In this document: one piece after another, positions 19,240 through 27,862 of the stretch
How positions within the stretch are numbered: the first letter of the stretch is position 1
How the letters are laid out: each line of letters begins with the position of its first letter
DNA from: Vibrio lentus
Lineage (GTDB): Bacteria; Pseudomonadota; Gammaproteobacteria; Enterobacterales; Vibrionaceae
Length of the DNA stretch: 64,000 nt
Reading direction: 5' to 3'
NCBI RefSeq assembly: GCF_030409755.1
Contig: NZ_JAUFQE010000002.1
Location: 496,001 to 560,000 of the forward strand
Translations under genes and position numbers: made by a program
Notes under the pieces: model-generated
The model's database searches: none
The model's input: only the letters and a program-made list of their open reading frames with translations
Told to the model about the DNA's origin: nothing

Positions 19240-21216
19240 TTAACGAACGATAAGCATCAGTTCTTCAGGAGAAAGAGGCTTGTCGAAGTAGCTCATGAAG
19301 AGACCGAAGCCCTTGATATCGCCATTCGAGAACTTGAATTCACCAGACTGCATGTTCTTACCAATCACTTGCTGAGCATTAGGGCCAGCCATCAGGATTT
19401 GGTTCAGCACTTGACGAGAAGTGTTGATTTGAACATCTGCGCCTTCTACGGCTGTTTCATGAAGCTGTGCAATACCGTTACGAACTTCGATAGTGAATGA
19501 CTCATTCGTATCAGAGAAGTTGTACGTTAGCGCCATGTTTACATCTAACGTGCTCTCTGCAATTAGAGTCGACGTCATCATGTCGAAGATCTGCTTACTT
19601 GGTAGGGCTGTTAGAACGTCTACAGAAGCAAAGCTGATCATGTTAGAGAAATCGCGAGTACCTTCTAGCTCAGCAGCGGCATTTAATGCCCAGTTACGCC
19701 AGTTGATGTTCACTTGGTCTGCAGACCATGCTTTGTAAGCTTGTGCTTTCAGTGCGCGAGCTTCCATGTCGTCTTTGTTTACCGTGATTGGGTAAGAAAG
19801 AATCTCTGCGGCGAATGTGTAGTTTTCTGCTTTGATCGCGGCTTTCGCTGTGTCGATGATGTTGTCACGACCGCCCATGATTTCTACGAACGCTTTAGCA
19901 CGTTGCTCGTAAGCCATTGGCTCTAGTTGCCACGGGTCGGCTTCGAAGAAACCGTTGTAGCCTACGTAAATTTGGCGAACAGCGTGTGCAACAGTACCGT
20001 AGTGCTCACCTAACCAAGGGTGGTCGGCAAGGTGTTTAGGTAGCTTAACAACTTCAACAAGTTCGTCAGGTGTTAGACCCTTGTTCATGTGACGAATCGT
20101 TTGGTCGTGTGTGTATTGGATTGCATCACGGTAAGCCGTTAGTACATCTGCTACCGCTTCTTTGCCTTCAACAGGACGACCATGCGAGTTGATCATGATT
20201 TCTGTATCGAATTGACGCATAACGTCGATGCCCTTGAACCACATGCTTGGGTCACGGAATTTCGTACCGCGAATTGTGTGTAGGTTCGGGAAGTTCTCGC
20301 CTTGTAGAACCTCTGCTGCGTGCAGGATTTTTTGTTCTGGAAGGTAAACAACGATTTCATCTTTAGTTTCAGATGGCACGTTTACGATCTGCATGTGAAC
20401 GCCAGAGATTGTGATGTCTAATGTGCCATTTTTTTCAACGAGCATATTAGGCTCAATGAACGAGATATCACCTTGCATGAAGCGAGGGCCAAGGCCATCG
20501 TTTACTGTGCCGTGTTCGCCTTCTTCAACGTGTTTTGCACCTGTGTAAGACGTGCGGTGACCAAACAGTGTACCGAGGTTTGAAGACCAGTTAGCTACAG
20601 CTTGAGTCAGATCTTCTTGAGCGATGATTTTCACTTCACCAGAAGCCACTTGCTCATCTGTTGCCCATGCACGAACACCAGAAATGTGGTCAATGTGGTT
20701 GTGCGAATAGATGATCGCTTTTACTGGTTTGTCTGTGATTGCGCGGAATTGGTTTTTTACCGATTCGGCCATTTGTACTGATTCGCCTGGATCAACGATG
20801 ATGATGCCATCGTCACCTTCGATCATGACTGGAGTGTCTAGACCGAAGCCGTAACCAAGGTAAACATTGTCATCAACTTTGATGATCGCTTGGTCCATCT
20901 TACGACCGTGCTTGGTTAGGATTGGGTGTACGTGATCAGACTCTTCTGTGAAAGCCAGTGAATCGCCCGTTTTTGAAAGCACTTGGATACGTTCGCCTTT
21001 GCCCCAGAACATGTTTGATTCGTGTTCGAATAGAACCTCGCTTTTGTAGCGCGCATCAAGATCGATGTTTTGGTATTGAGCTGCATTTGCGGTTTGAAGC
21101 TCTTGGCCTACCGTTGATGTAGCTTCAACAACAGGCGTTGCTGATGCAAAGCCAGAAACAAATAGTGCACTTGCGATTGCAACTGGAAGTGCCATTTTTT
21201 TGAATGTGTTAGTCAT
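19240..21216 (-). CDS. Alkyl sulfatase, metallo-beta-lactamase fold (SdsA1/YjcS type)
   Basis: Secreted zinc hydrolase that releases sulfate from primary alkyl sulfates such as dodecyl sulfate, 658 residues. A signal peptide covers residues 1-26 (FVSGFASA). The zinc motif SHNHIDH has H172, H174, D176 and H177. Later zinc ligands lie in LHAAEVLQGENFPNLH and INSHGRP. After the catalytic domain come a dimerisation region (about 350-530) and a C-terminal SCP2-like domain that in this family recruits the hydrophobic substrate. The promoter region carries an ATCGT-N4-ACGAT-type repeat and an FNR-type box. Family assignment is firm; the natural substrate is inferred. Confidence 0.9.
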   Translation of the reverse strand: MTNTFKKMALPVAIASALFVSGFASATPVVEATSTVGQELQTANAAQYQNIDLDARYKSEVLFEHESNMFWGKGERIQVLSKTGDSLAFTEESDHVHPILTKHGRKMDQAIIKVDDNVYLGYGFGLDTPVMIEGDDGIIIVDPGESVQMAESVKNQFRAITDKPVKAIIYSHNHIDHISGVRAWATDEQVASGEVKIIAQEDLTQAVANWSSNLGTLFGHRTSYTGAKHVEEGEHGTVNDGLGPRFMQGDISFIEPNMLVEKNGTLDITISGVHMQIVNVPSETKDEIVVYLPEQKILHAAEVLQGENFPNLHTIRGTKFRDPSMWFKGIDVMRQFDTEIMINSHGRPVEGKEAVADVLTAYRDAIQYTHDQTIRHMNKGLTPDELVEVVKLPKHLADHPWLGEHYGTVAHAVRQIYVGYNGFFEADPWQLEPMAYEQRAKAFVEIMGGRDNIIDTAKAAIKAENYTFAAEILSYPITVNKDDMEARALKAQAYKAWSADQVNINWRNWALNAAAELEGTRDFSNMISFASVDVLTALPSKQIFDMMTSTLIAESTLDVNMALTYNFSDTNESFTIEVRNGIAQLHETAVEGADVQINTSRQVLNQILMAGPNAQQVIGKNMQSGEFKFSNGDIKGFGLFMSYFDKPLSPEELMLIVR

Positions 21217-21312
21217 GATAGTGACCTTATATTTGGATACAGGAATTGGATTTCTTGAGCCAAATAATAGACAGGAGAGGGGGCGCTATCTACGCGCTAA
21301 TAGGATTTCAAT

Positions 21313-21329
21313 CTATCGTTTTTACGATG
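21313..21329. promoter_or_regulatory. Shared inverted repeat upstream of alkyl sulfatase
   Basis: CTATCGT-TTTT-ACGATG, 97 bases upstream of the sulfatase start. It is almost identical to the repeat at 26657-26674 between the fadL-like and LysR genes. Confidence 0.65.
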
Positions 21330-21364
21330 TTTTATTTTGTTAATGATTGTATTGACGATTTTAA

Positions 21365-21378
21365 TTGATCTGAATCAA
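21365..21378. promoter_or_regulatory. FNR-type box upstream of alkyl sulfatase
   Basis: TTGAT-CTGA-ATCAA matches the FNR consensus TTGAT-N4-ATCAA at every specified base, and the symmetry extends to AATTGAT...ATCAATT (21363-21380). It lies about 150 bases before the sulfatase start. Whether FNR binds is untested. Confidence 0.6.
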
Positions 21379-21407
21379 TTAGCCAGATGAGCTTGTGACA
21401 GATACAA

Positions 21408-21432
21408 AAATGCCCTGACATTCAGGGCATTT
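21408..21432 (-). terminator. Intrinsic terminator after the HlyD-type gene
   Basis: AAATGCCCTGA (21408-21418) pairs perfectly with TCAGGGCATTT (21422-21432) with a 3-base loop. Read on the minus strand it is followed by a T run. Confidence 0.85.
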
Positions 21433-21482
21433 AATTTGGAATTAATGGCTGTTATATAAGTGTTTACCGAGAACCTGAGTAC

Positions 21483-22472
21483 TTACCAAGCACCTAAGTA
21501 AGACTTGTAAGATTGTAGGCGAACCGTTGCCGCACCGATTACATCAATAAAGCCCCAGAACGGATGTGGCTTCTCAGCAGAAATCCAAGCTGCGCCAGCT
21601 GAACCAATTGGGATATTGAAACCTTCTGGTTCGATGATCTCAAGTACGATGGTACGGCCTAAACCGTTACCGTTTCTTACCACGTGTTGACCGACGCTTT
21701 GTGGCCCCTGAAGTGGAGAAATACTCGACTCACCCGTACCTGCATTAAAGCTGTGTACTTTTGCTCTGAACACATGCCCTGGGTAGGCATCAACGAAGAA
21801 CTCAGCGAAGTCTCCTACTTGAACATAGCCGTAAGTTTGGTCTGAAATACGCATCTCAAGGAATTTTTTGCTGGTGTTGTAGAGGTGCATGTTACCCATG
21901 ACAGAACCTTCAGCAATATTCACTATCGATACCTGACCATCAAATTCCGCTCTAATGGTTTTCTTCTCTTGCGCCCAATTTACTTTTTGTAGATCGGCTT
22001 TTAACGATACAAGTTGAGCGTGCAGCACTCGAAGGTCTGAGTCGTATTTTTCTACATCACGCATATTGAAGATTTCAGGTGAAGTTTCAGCGCGCTCTAA
22101 GTCGCGAGTCATTTGCTTGATCTCTTCTTCTTTCTGAACAATTGAAGATTCGATCTTTGCTTTGTCTGCGGCAGAATCGATGTCGACGAGTGTGTAAATT
22201 ACGTCGCCTTCTTTAACCATTTGGTTGTGCTCAACAAGCACTTTGTCGATCTGCTGACCAAAGATAGGTGACATTACCGCGTGTGGTGCTTTCACTGTGG
22301 TTGAGTTCGTTAAATCAACCGGTGCCCATAAGCGAGAGATAACCGCTAATACCGCAAGGATTGTTACGCCGCCAATGGCAGCCCACGTGTAGTTTTTGAA
22401 GTTCTTCTTCAGTGCACCTGTCGCAAACAGTGACCATACAATTAGGATGTATGGAATCATCATCTCTTTCAT
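21483..22472 (-). CDS. HlyD-family membrane fusion protein (YiaV/YibH-like)
   Basis: 329 residues: two N-terminal hydrophobic segments (about 5-20 and 30-47), a lipoyl-like region VKAPHAVMSPIFGQQIDKVLVEHNQMVKEGD in overlapping parts, a coiled coil of about residues 105-165 and a beta-barrel domain. Such proteins bridge the periplasm in secretion or efflux. Here the partner is not an ABC or MFS pump but a small membrane protein encoded just upstream, as in the E. coli yiaVW and yibHI pairs. The start ATG overlaps the upstream stop (TAATG). What it carries is unknown. Confidence 0.82.
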   Translation of the reverse strand: MKEMMIPYILIVWSLFATGALKKNFKNYTWAAIGGVTILAVLAVISRLWAPVDLTNSTTVKAPHAVMSPIFGQQIDKVLVEHNQMVKEGDVIYTLVDIDSAADKAKIESSIVQKEEEIKQMTRDLERAETSPEIFNMRDVEKYDSDLRVLHAQLVSLKADLQKVNWAQEKKTIRAEFDGQVSIVNIAEGSVMGNMHLYNTSKKFLEMRISDQTYGYVQVGDFAEFFVDAYPGHVFRAKVHSFNAGTGESSISPLQGPQSVGQHVVRNGNGLGRTIVLEIIEPEGFNIPIGSAGAAWISAEKPHPFWGFIDVIGAATVRLQSYKSYLGAW

Positions 22473-23098
22473 TATGCGACCTCTTTTTCTGTAGGGGATG
22501 GTTTTGTTGGAGCCTTTTCTTCTGAAGACTGTTCTTTTGAAGATTGTTCTACTGGAGACTCTTGTGTTGGAGACGGCTCTGTTACCGATTGTTCAGGTGA
22601 TACGTGGACAGCGGCTGTCGCTGCATTAGTCGCATCTTGTTTAGGCTGAACACCACGGCGAATAACATCACTCAGTGATTGACCAATATGTTTCCAGTTC
22701 GCCAATGCGATAACCAAGGCGATAACCCAGAATGTTTTGCTGATGAACAGTCCACAAAGTGACAGTGCAAACACGATCTGTACGTGAGCGCTTTTGTGCT
22801 CTTTTGCTTTATGCACTCCCAGTTCATGCAATTGCCACATGCCGTAAATACCGGCTAATACGACAGCAATGGTCACTGAGAACAAGTAACCAGAGAAGTA
22901 CTCCATCTGGAAGAAGTTCATCATCATTTCATTGGGATGATTGTTGAATTGAGACATGTCGATGTCTTTAGAATGGATTGTGCCTAACGGTGCAAGAGCC
23001 CATGCACCAGCAAACATTACCGCCATAAACAGGCAGAATTTAATCAAGACCATCACAACGGCCCAGATTTTCTGGAAAATGATTTTTATAAAGTTCAT
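22472..23098 (-). CDS. Inner-membrane partner of the HlyD-type protein, low-complexity tail
   Basis: 208 residues with about four membrane segments (roughly 10-35, 65-88, 105-122 and 123-136). The last 55 residues are a disordered Ser/Pro/Glu-rich tail built from imperfect short repeats (SPEQS, SPTQESPVEQSSKEQSS). It is translationally coupled to the HlyD-type gene, which implies that they act together. I do not recognise the family. The tail probably varies between strains. Confidence 0.7.
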   Translation of the reverse strand: MNFIKIIFQKIWAVVMVLIKFCLFMAVMFAGAWALAPLGTIHSKDIDMSQFNNHPNEMMMNFFQMEYFSGYLFSVTIAVVLAGIYGMWQLHELGVHKAKEHKSAHVQIVFALSLCGLFISKTFWVIALVIALANWKHIGQSLSDVIRRGVQPKQDATNAATAAVHVSPEQSVTEPSPTQESPVEQSSKEQSSEEKAPTKPSPTEKEVA

Positions 23099-23670
23099 AT
23101 CTCAACCTACATCAATAAGAAGAGAGAATTTGCAGCCTAGAAGTAACCTTTAATGACATCTTAAAAAGTAGATGTCTATTATGTGGGTAGATTAGTGCTC
23201 ATAATAAACAAAAGTAACAGATGATATTTAAAGTGATATTGCACAGTCCAGACAACCGATTCTCGGTATCAAGAAGCGAATATGCTTCTCTACAAATCAA
23301 TCTTTATTATTTGTCAGCAGACGTAAATGAAATGGCGATGAAGCGTTCGAATTAATATTCGTGCGGCTTTCTAGCGACTGTTTTATTACGTGTAATACCT
23401 CGGCAATCGAGGGGCTCTTCCATGACAATTGACATACCAAAGTAAAACATTTGTCAGTTTTCTATTTGGGCTGATGATTGATTTGTTAGCAGGATAATAG
23501 GAAGAGTTTTGACCAGTATCTACCCAGAATTACGATTTGATAATATCGTAATTACGATTAGTAGTTATAACTCTAAATCGGTAGGGTGATTTATTTGAAA
23601 AGGCTCATATACAGATAGAAAACATTGTTCATTAACTTGGTTTGGATCATAGAAGTCGATGAAAAGTGCT
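23099..23670. other. 570-bp non-coding region with inverted repeats
   Basis: No credible gene. The region holds AGAAGC-N6-GCTTCT at 23272-23289 and, further upstream of the membrane-protein operon, three half-sites of the cluster's shared repeat (see 23528-23558). The rest is AT-rich without recognisable motifs. Confidence 0.55.
23528..23558. promoter_or_regulatory. Triple half-site version of the shared repeat
   Basis: ACGAT (23532-23536), ATCGT (23545-23549) and ACGAT (23554-23558). The last two form ATCGT-AATT-ACGAT, with the same 4-base spacing as the sites at 21313 and 26657. The unit AATTACGAT occurs twice directly and once inverted. It lies about 450 bases before the HlyD operon start, farther than is usual for an operator. 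Confidence 0.5.
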
Positions 23671-23711
23671 AAAAAGGCTGGCCTAAAATATTAAATAAAT
23701 TAGACCAGCCT
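23671..23711 (-). terminator. Intrinsic terminator after the 23.7-kb outer-membrane gene
   Basis: AGGCTGG (23675-23681) pairs with CCAGCCT (23705-23711), extended by CTAA/TTAG past a mismatch. On the minus strand TTTTT follows. Confidence 0.85.
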
Positions 23712-23730
23712 GTAGGGGGATTTTTATCGA

Positions 23731-24642
23731 TTATTTGAATGGGTTTAATGTAACAGGAGCAATAAAGAATTTCAGGTTCCAATCTGGTGCATATGGCACA
23801 TACTCAGCGGGATTGGTTGTATTAACATTTGCGTCTGGTTTCATTACGTAATATTGAAGTTCTACACCCCAACGAACTGGCATTGGCCCAACCTTAAACA
23901 TATCGATATAGCCTAATCCGACAGGTACAGTAAATTGGTCGGAACCATCTTTTGTCCAATCAATTTGAATATTAGGTGTCATACCAATTAACGCGGTGTT
24001 GCTGACACGATAGTTTAAGAAGTACTGGATGTCCGCTTGATTGGTTGATTTAGTAACGCTGTCGCTACCGCCTACATCCCACCATTGCTGAGCTAAGAAA
24101 CCAACGTTCCAGCTTTCAATACTGGCTGGGTTACCTGTTTCTTTACCAAGGCGAGCGACCATTGCTGCAGGACCTACTTGCCACTTATCTTGCGTTAAAC
24201 CATCAGTACCTGTTGGCATGATCACCGTTGGGCCAACACCCCAAATCCACCCATCATCGCGGTTAGGCGCTGCCAATGATAGAAAGACAGTGTCTCCCAT
24301 ACCGTTTGTACGTCCTTCAAAGAAATCACCGTCTTCACGATCACCTGGTGAACTGTAGTGGTTGGCAACCAAACGGTTCACCAAGTTCCATTCACCATCC
24401 ATGATAGGTACAGGCATTACTGGTTGAAAGCTGAAGCGGTTTTGCATCTCATGGTGACCATCTTCTTTTTCTAGAAAGGTATAATCATTTTGAGTAATTA
24501 GCATCCATACATCTGACACAGGGTTGGCTGATTTTTTTGCCGCTTCTTGTACTGATAATTGTTCTTGCGCACTTGCTGTTGTTGAAAGTAATGCTGCTGC
24601 AGTAATGGCAACAGAAAGGAAACTCTTTTTAATTTTAAGCAT
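23731..24642 (-). CDS. Probable outer-membrane beta-barrel protein (transporter-like)
   Basis: 303 residues from the ATG at 24642. The N-terminus MLKIKKSFLSVAITAAALL...ASAQEQ is a clean signal peptide and is preceded by GAGAG; the longer frame to 24678 begins at a GTG and would put 12 residues before it. The body alternates aromatic and polar residues, with repeated phrases such as WGVGPTVIMPTGTD and FLNYRVSNTALIGMTPNIQIDW, typical of barrels. It resembles the channel-type proteins annotated near hydrophobic-compound degradation genes, but I cannot name a family with certainty. The promoter carries a copy of the cluster's inverted repeat. Confidence 0.7.
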   Translation of the reverse strand: MLKIKKSFLSVAITAAALLSTTASAQEQLSVQEAAKKSANPVSDVWMLITQNDYTFLEKEDGHHEMQNRFSFQPVMPVPIMDGEWNLVNRLVANHYSSPGDREDGDFFEGRTNGMGDTVFLSLAAPNRDDGWIWGVGPTVIMPTGTDGLTQDKWQVGPAAMVARLGKETGNPASIESWNVGFLAQQWWDVGGSDSVTKSTNQADIQYFLNYRVSNTALIGMTPNIQIDWTKDGSDQFTVPVGLGYIDMFKVGPMPVRWGVELQYYVMKPDANVNTTNPAEYVPYAPDWNLKFFIAPVTLNPFK

Positions 24643-25190
24643 ATATATACTCTCAGTCATAACTTGTTGGGGGTTCACTTCACCTTCACGGTCATGAAGT
24701 GTTTATTCGTTGGCGAGAAATATAGAAGATGTGAATAATATGAATCTACGTAATAATTCGTTTTGTAATCATCGCAAATACGATAGCTAATGCTTTTTAT
24801 TCATTAGTAGCGAGTTTTATAAAAATAAGGGGCTATTTTTTTGAACTGATATGTTTGTTGGGCTTTAGATAAATAGCGTGTAGATAAAGCACCCCTCCAA
24901 TTTCCGACATTAGGCTGAATAAGGGCTGAAGCTTATAACGCTCGATAATTAAGAGGTTTAGTTGAAAGAACCGTGTTTTGTGAAATGCACAATTTTCAGC
25001 CTGCGTTGTGAAAAAGACAAAGAGCTTTGCTGAGTAGCTGAAAGCGACTGTGAAACAGTGTCATGAAAAATGAGACAATAAGCCCTTGTTTGTGCGTTGT
25101 ATTAGGTTGATAATCAATACAAATCAAAACGGTGACAAATGGCTTATTGATGGAGAGCAAAAAGAGAATTAAATGAAATGCTTAGTCCAA
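24643..25190. other. Non-coding region between the two outer-membrane genes
   Basis: No gene of credible quality. The part next to 24642 holds the promoter of the outer-membrane gene with the repeat at 24771-24784. The remainder up to the fadL terminator is AT-rich and shows nothing I can name. Confidence 0.5.
24771..24784. promoter_or_regulatory. Shared inverted repeat upstream of the 23.7-kb gene
   Basis: ATCGC-AAAT-ACGAT, followed by AG as in the other copies. One base differs from ATCGT-N4-ACGAT. It lies 129 bases before the chosen start. Confidence 0.5.
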
Positions 25191-25224
25191 ATAAAAAAGC
25201 TTAGCGAGCAGGGCACTAAGCTTT
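25191..25224 (-). terminator. Intrinsic terminator after the fadL-like gene
   Basis: AAAGCTTAG (25196-25204) pairs with CTAAGCTTT (25216-25224). On the minus strand it runs into TTTTTT. Confidence 0.8.
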
Positions 25225-25317
25225 ATATTTAGATAAAAGTTTCAGGTATTTAGTATAGAGTTAACTAAATGACTAAGTTTAATTCTTATCTGAGTGAGTG
25301 TTGATCAGGACTGAACG

Positions 25318-26568
25318 TTACTTGAAGCGATAGTTCGCTTGTAGGCCAAAGTAGTGTGCATGACTCTTGTATTGACCGTTAAGGTTACCTAGCGAAGGTG
25401 CAAGGCCGAGTGTGTAATCAATGTTTGGCGTACCTAGGTCGATGTAGTCGTAGTAACCACGCACTTGCCAGTTATCATTTACTCGATAGGTCGCACCGAC
25501 TCCATAGCGCCATATGTCGCTTATTGGGAGATCCATGTATACCTTTGTCGGATCATCTTGCGGTGAGGTTTCGTAACTCACTCCGGTTTCTAATCGCCAT
25601 TGGTCATTAAGTTGGTAGTGTGTACCGATCGCGAAATTCCATACATCATCAAAGTCGCGTTGAACGATTTCAATTGGTGCATTGTTCAGGTCGAGCGTTA
25701 GGTCTGTCCAAATTGATAAGTCATACCAAGTCACACTCCAAAGCATGTCCCATTGCGGATTAACGGCATGAACACCACTTGCTTGAACGTGTTGTGGCAT
25801 GATGAAATCTAGTCCAACATCCATGTTGACGATATTGCCTCTGAATCCTGGCTGCGTTGTTTTGACATCACCTTCACCGTAATGAGCGATCTCAGAGCGA
25901 TAAATCAAACCGATACGATGTGCTTCGTTGAATTTGTAAAAGGCACTGAGTGTATAACCTACGTTAAAATCGTCGGCATTGGCCTCAAGCTTGCCCTCTC
26001 CAATCGTTGAGATAACTCCAGGAAAGACATCGAGCTCACCATTTGCCGAGAAGTATTCCAGATTGATGGCAGCACCAACAGCAAACCTGTCAGTTACTTT
26101 GTACGATATGGCTGGTGCAATTTGTACAGTAATAAACTCCACGTTTTCTAATAAATTACCACCGTGGAAATTGTCACCATAATCAACGCCGGAACCACCC
26201 TGTGATGCAACTGAAAGGCCTGCGTGGAATTGATCGTTGATTGGTGTGACAAAGTAGAAACTGCCTGCTGGGGTTGTTGTCCCGCCATCGGCGTTCTCCC
26301 CATTTGAAAATGCGGGGCCTGTTGATCCTTGATCAGCGTAATCAAATGTCGTGTCTAAAATGGAAGCATTTACAGTAACGTTGGTTTCTTTGAGTTGAGA
26401 CATGCCGGCCGGGTTAGTCCAAGCTGTTAAAGCACTCTCTGCTAGAGCTGCGGTACCAGCTCCTGCAGTACTTGCGTTCAATGAACCTAATTCAGGAAGC
26501 AATGGGCCAGCCGCCATTGCATGAGTTGAAAGTGTTGACACTACAATGGCAAGTGCGTGTTTTTTCAT
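25318..26568 (-). CDS. FadL-family outer-membrane channel
   Basis: Outer-membrane transporter for long-chain hydrophobic compounds, 416 residues. The signal peptide ends AMAAG and is followed by LGSLNASTAGAGTAALAESALTAWTNPAGM in overlapping parts. This is the FadL/OmpP1 N-terminal hatch with its NPA motif. The C-terminus ends in YFGLQANYRFK, a barrel strand, though with K instead of the usual terminal aromatic. FadL proteins move fatty acids and similar chains. Placed beside an alkyl sulfatase, uptake of alkyl sulfates or the released alcohols is a reasonable inference. Divergent from a LysR gene. Confidence 0.87.
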   Translation of the reverse strand: MKKHALAIVVSTLSTHAMAAGPLLPELGSLNASTAGAGTAALAESALTAWTNPAGMSQLKETNVTVNASILDTTFDYADQGSTGPAFSNGENADGGTTTPAGSFYFVTPINDQFHAGLSVASQGGSGVDYGDNFHGGNLLENVEFITVQIAPAISYKVTDRFAVGAAINLEYFSANGELDVFPGVISTIGEGKLEANADDFNVGYTLSAFYKFNEAHRIGLIYRSEIAHYGEGDVKTTQPGFRGNIVNMDVGLDFIMPQHVQASGVHAVNPQWDMLWSVTWYDLSIWTDLTLDLNNAPIEIVQRDFDDVWNFAIGTHYQLNDQWRLETGVSYETSPQDDPTKVYMDLPISDIWRYGVGATYRVNDNWQVRGYYDYIDLGTPNIDYTLGLAPSLGNLNGQYKSHAHYFGLQANYRFK

Positions 26569-26656
26569 GGAATAGAACCTATTTTGGGAGCTGTTTTTAA
26601 GGCGCTGATAGTAGTCTCACAAATTGGGTCGAAAAATAGCGAATTAACATTTCATT

Positions 26657-26674
26657 CTATCGTTTTTACGATAG
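26657..26674. promoter_or_regulatory. 18-bp operator between fadL-like and LysR genes
   Basis: CTATCGT-TTTT-ACGATAG is a perfect inverted repeat, 36 bases before the LysR start and 89 before the fadL-like start. Its position suggests binding by the LysR protein itself, although the spacing is not the usual T-N11-A of LysR sites. Related sequences occur at 21313, 23545 and 24771. Confidence 0.7.
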
Positions 26675-26709
26675 CATGGTGCTCATGGTCGCCTAACGAG
26701 TAATGATAT

Positions 26710-27645
26710 ATGAGCAACGACATCCCCAACTTCAATCTACTTGCCGTGTTTTCTGCGGTGATGGAGCAGGGCAGTTTAAGTAAAGCTGCGGATCAACTCA
26801 GTACCAACCAATCGACCATCAGTACCGCATTAGCCCGCCTAAAAAAAGAGATTGGCCAAGAGCTTTTTGTTCGCAAAGGAAGAGGGGTTGCGCCTACGTC
26901 TTATGCCCAAAGCTTGTATGAACAAATCAAAGCGCCGATCAATGAACTCAATGGCGTGTTTCAGTCGATGACCAACTTTGATGAGCAATCTTCTGAACGT
27001 AAGTTTGTGATTTCTGCGCCTGAGCACTTACAGTGGGTGCTGCTCAATAGTTTTGCAGCGCTCCCTAATCAAAACTTGTCATTAGAAGTCTTTGATCAAC
27101 CAGACAGTGATGAGCGCATTTACGAAGATCTTTTGACTCAAGAATTCGATGCGATGATCGATATTGTGGTGCCTGAACACCCAAGTATTGTCAGTGAAAC
27201 ACTTTATGAGGGCGAGTTTGTGATCGTGTGTCGAGCTGATCACCCACGAATCCAAGGTGAAATCAGCGAAGCTCAGTTCCTAAGTGAAAAGCATGCCGTA
27301 TTAGACAGAACACGACGCAAAGTTCGCAGTTTGAATCACTACACTTCTTTGGATCTGTCCCAACGTAAAATCGTATTTCATGGGCGTTCGCTGTTCAGTA
27401 ATATCTTGCTGTGTAGCCAATCCGATTACATCACTGTGGTGCCTTTATCTATGGCCGTGCAGTTCCAAGAAAAGTTAAGTTTACAGCTGTTCAAGCCACC
27501 CTTTGAATATCAGCCGATGTCTCACTACCTGATTTGGTTGAAGAAGCAGAACAGCGACCCCGCTCATAAATGGTTCAGAGAACAAGTCATCAGTACGTCA
27601 GATGCAATGTCGAAGGCGCTTAAAGATAGGCGTTTGCGGTTTTAA
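26710..27645 (+). CDS. LysR-family regulator of the alkyl sulfatase/FadL cluster
   Basis: 311 residues. The helix-turn-helix is at about residues 7-65: LLAVFSAVMEQGSLSKAADQ then LSTNQSTISTALARLKKEIG. The effector domain follows. The gene is divergent from the fadL-like gene. The inverted repeat in their shared promoter recurs upstream of the sulfatase and, in weaker form, upstream of two other operons, so I infer that it governs the cluster. The inducer is unknown. It ends in a strong terminator. Confidence 0.85.
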   Translation: MSNDIPNFNLLAVFSAVMEQGSLSKAADQLSTNQSTISTALARLKKEIGQELFVRKGRGVAPTSYAQSLYEQIKAPINELNGVFQSMTNFDEQSSERKFVISAPEHLQWVLLNSFAALPNQNLSLEVFDQPDSDERIYEDLLTQEFDAMIDIVVPEHPSIVSETLYEGEFVIVCRADHPRIQGEISEAQFLSEKHAVLDRTRRKVRSLNHYTSLDLSQRKIVFHGRSLFSNILLCSQSDYITVVPLSMAVQFQEKLSLQLFKPPFEYQPMSHYLIWLKKQNSDPAHKWFREQVISTSDAMSKALKDRRLRF

Positions 27646-27661
27646 TTGAGGGTCTAACTCG

Positions 27662-27687
27662 AAGGGAAGCATTGGCTTCCCTTTTTT
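27662..27687 (+). terminator. Intrinsic terminator after the LysR gene
   Basis: GGGAAGC (27664-27670) pairs with GCTTCCC (27675-27681), loop ATTG, then TTTTTT. Confidence 0.92.
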
Positions 27688-27799
27688 GTGTCATTGAGTT
27701 CGTGCTAGTCATAACGTTCATAACAAAAAATTATCACATTGAGAATTTTTGATAATTTCCTTAATTCCTCGCTGAATCGTATTATTTTACTCAAAGATT

Positions 27800-27816
27800 A
27801 GTGGATAACTTCCACT
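27800..27816. promoter_or_regulatory. 17-bp inverted repeat upstream of gloA-nemA
   Basis: AGTGGA-TAACT-TCCACT, 46 bases before the gloA start. A perfect 6+6 dyad in this position is a plausible operator for an electrophile-sensing repressor. No regulator gene lies beside the operon. Confidence 0.5.
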
Positions 27817-27862
27817 CAAAATAATAACGGCGCCATGCTTGTGGTGCTAATAAGGGTGAAAT

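Noticed and set aside
27729..27757. AATTATCA / TGATAATT dyad before gloA
   Set aside because: AT-rich with a 13-base loop; such dyads are common by chance in this base composition.
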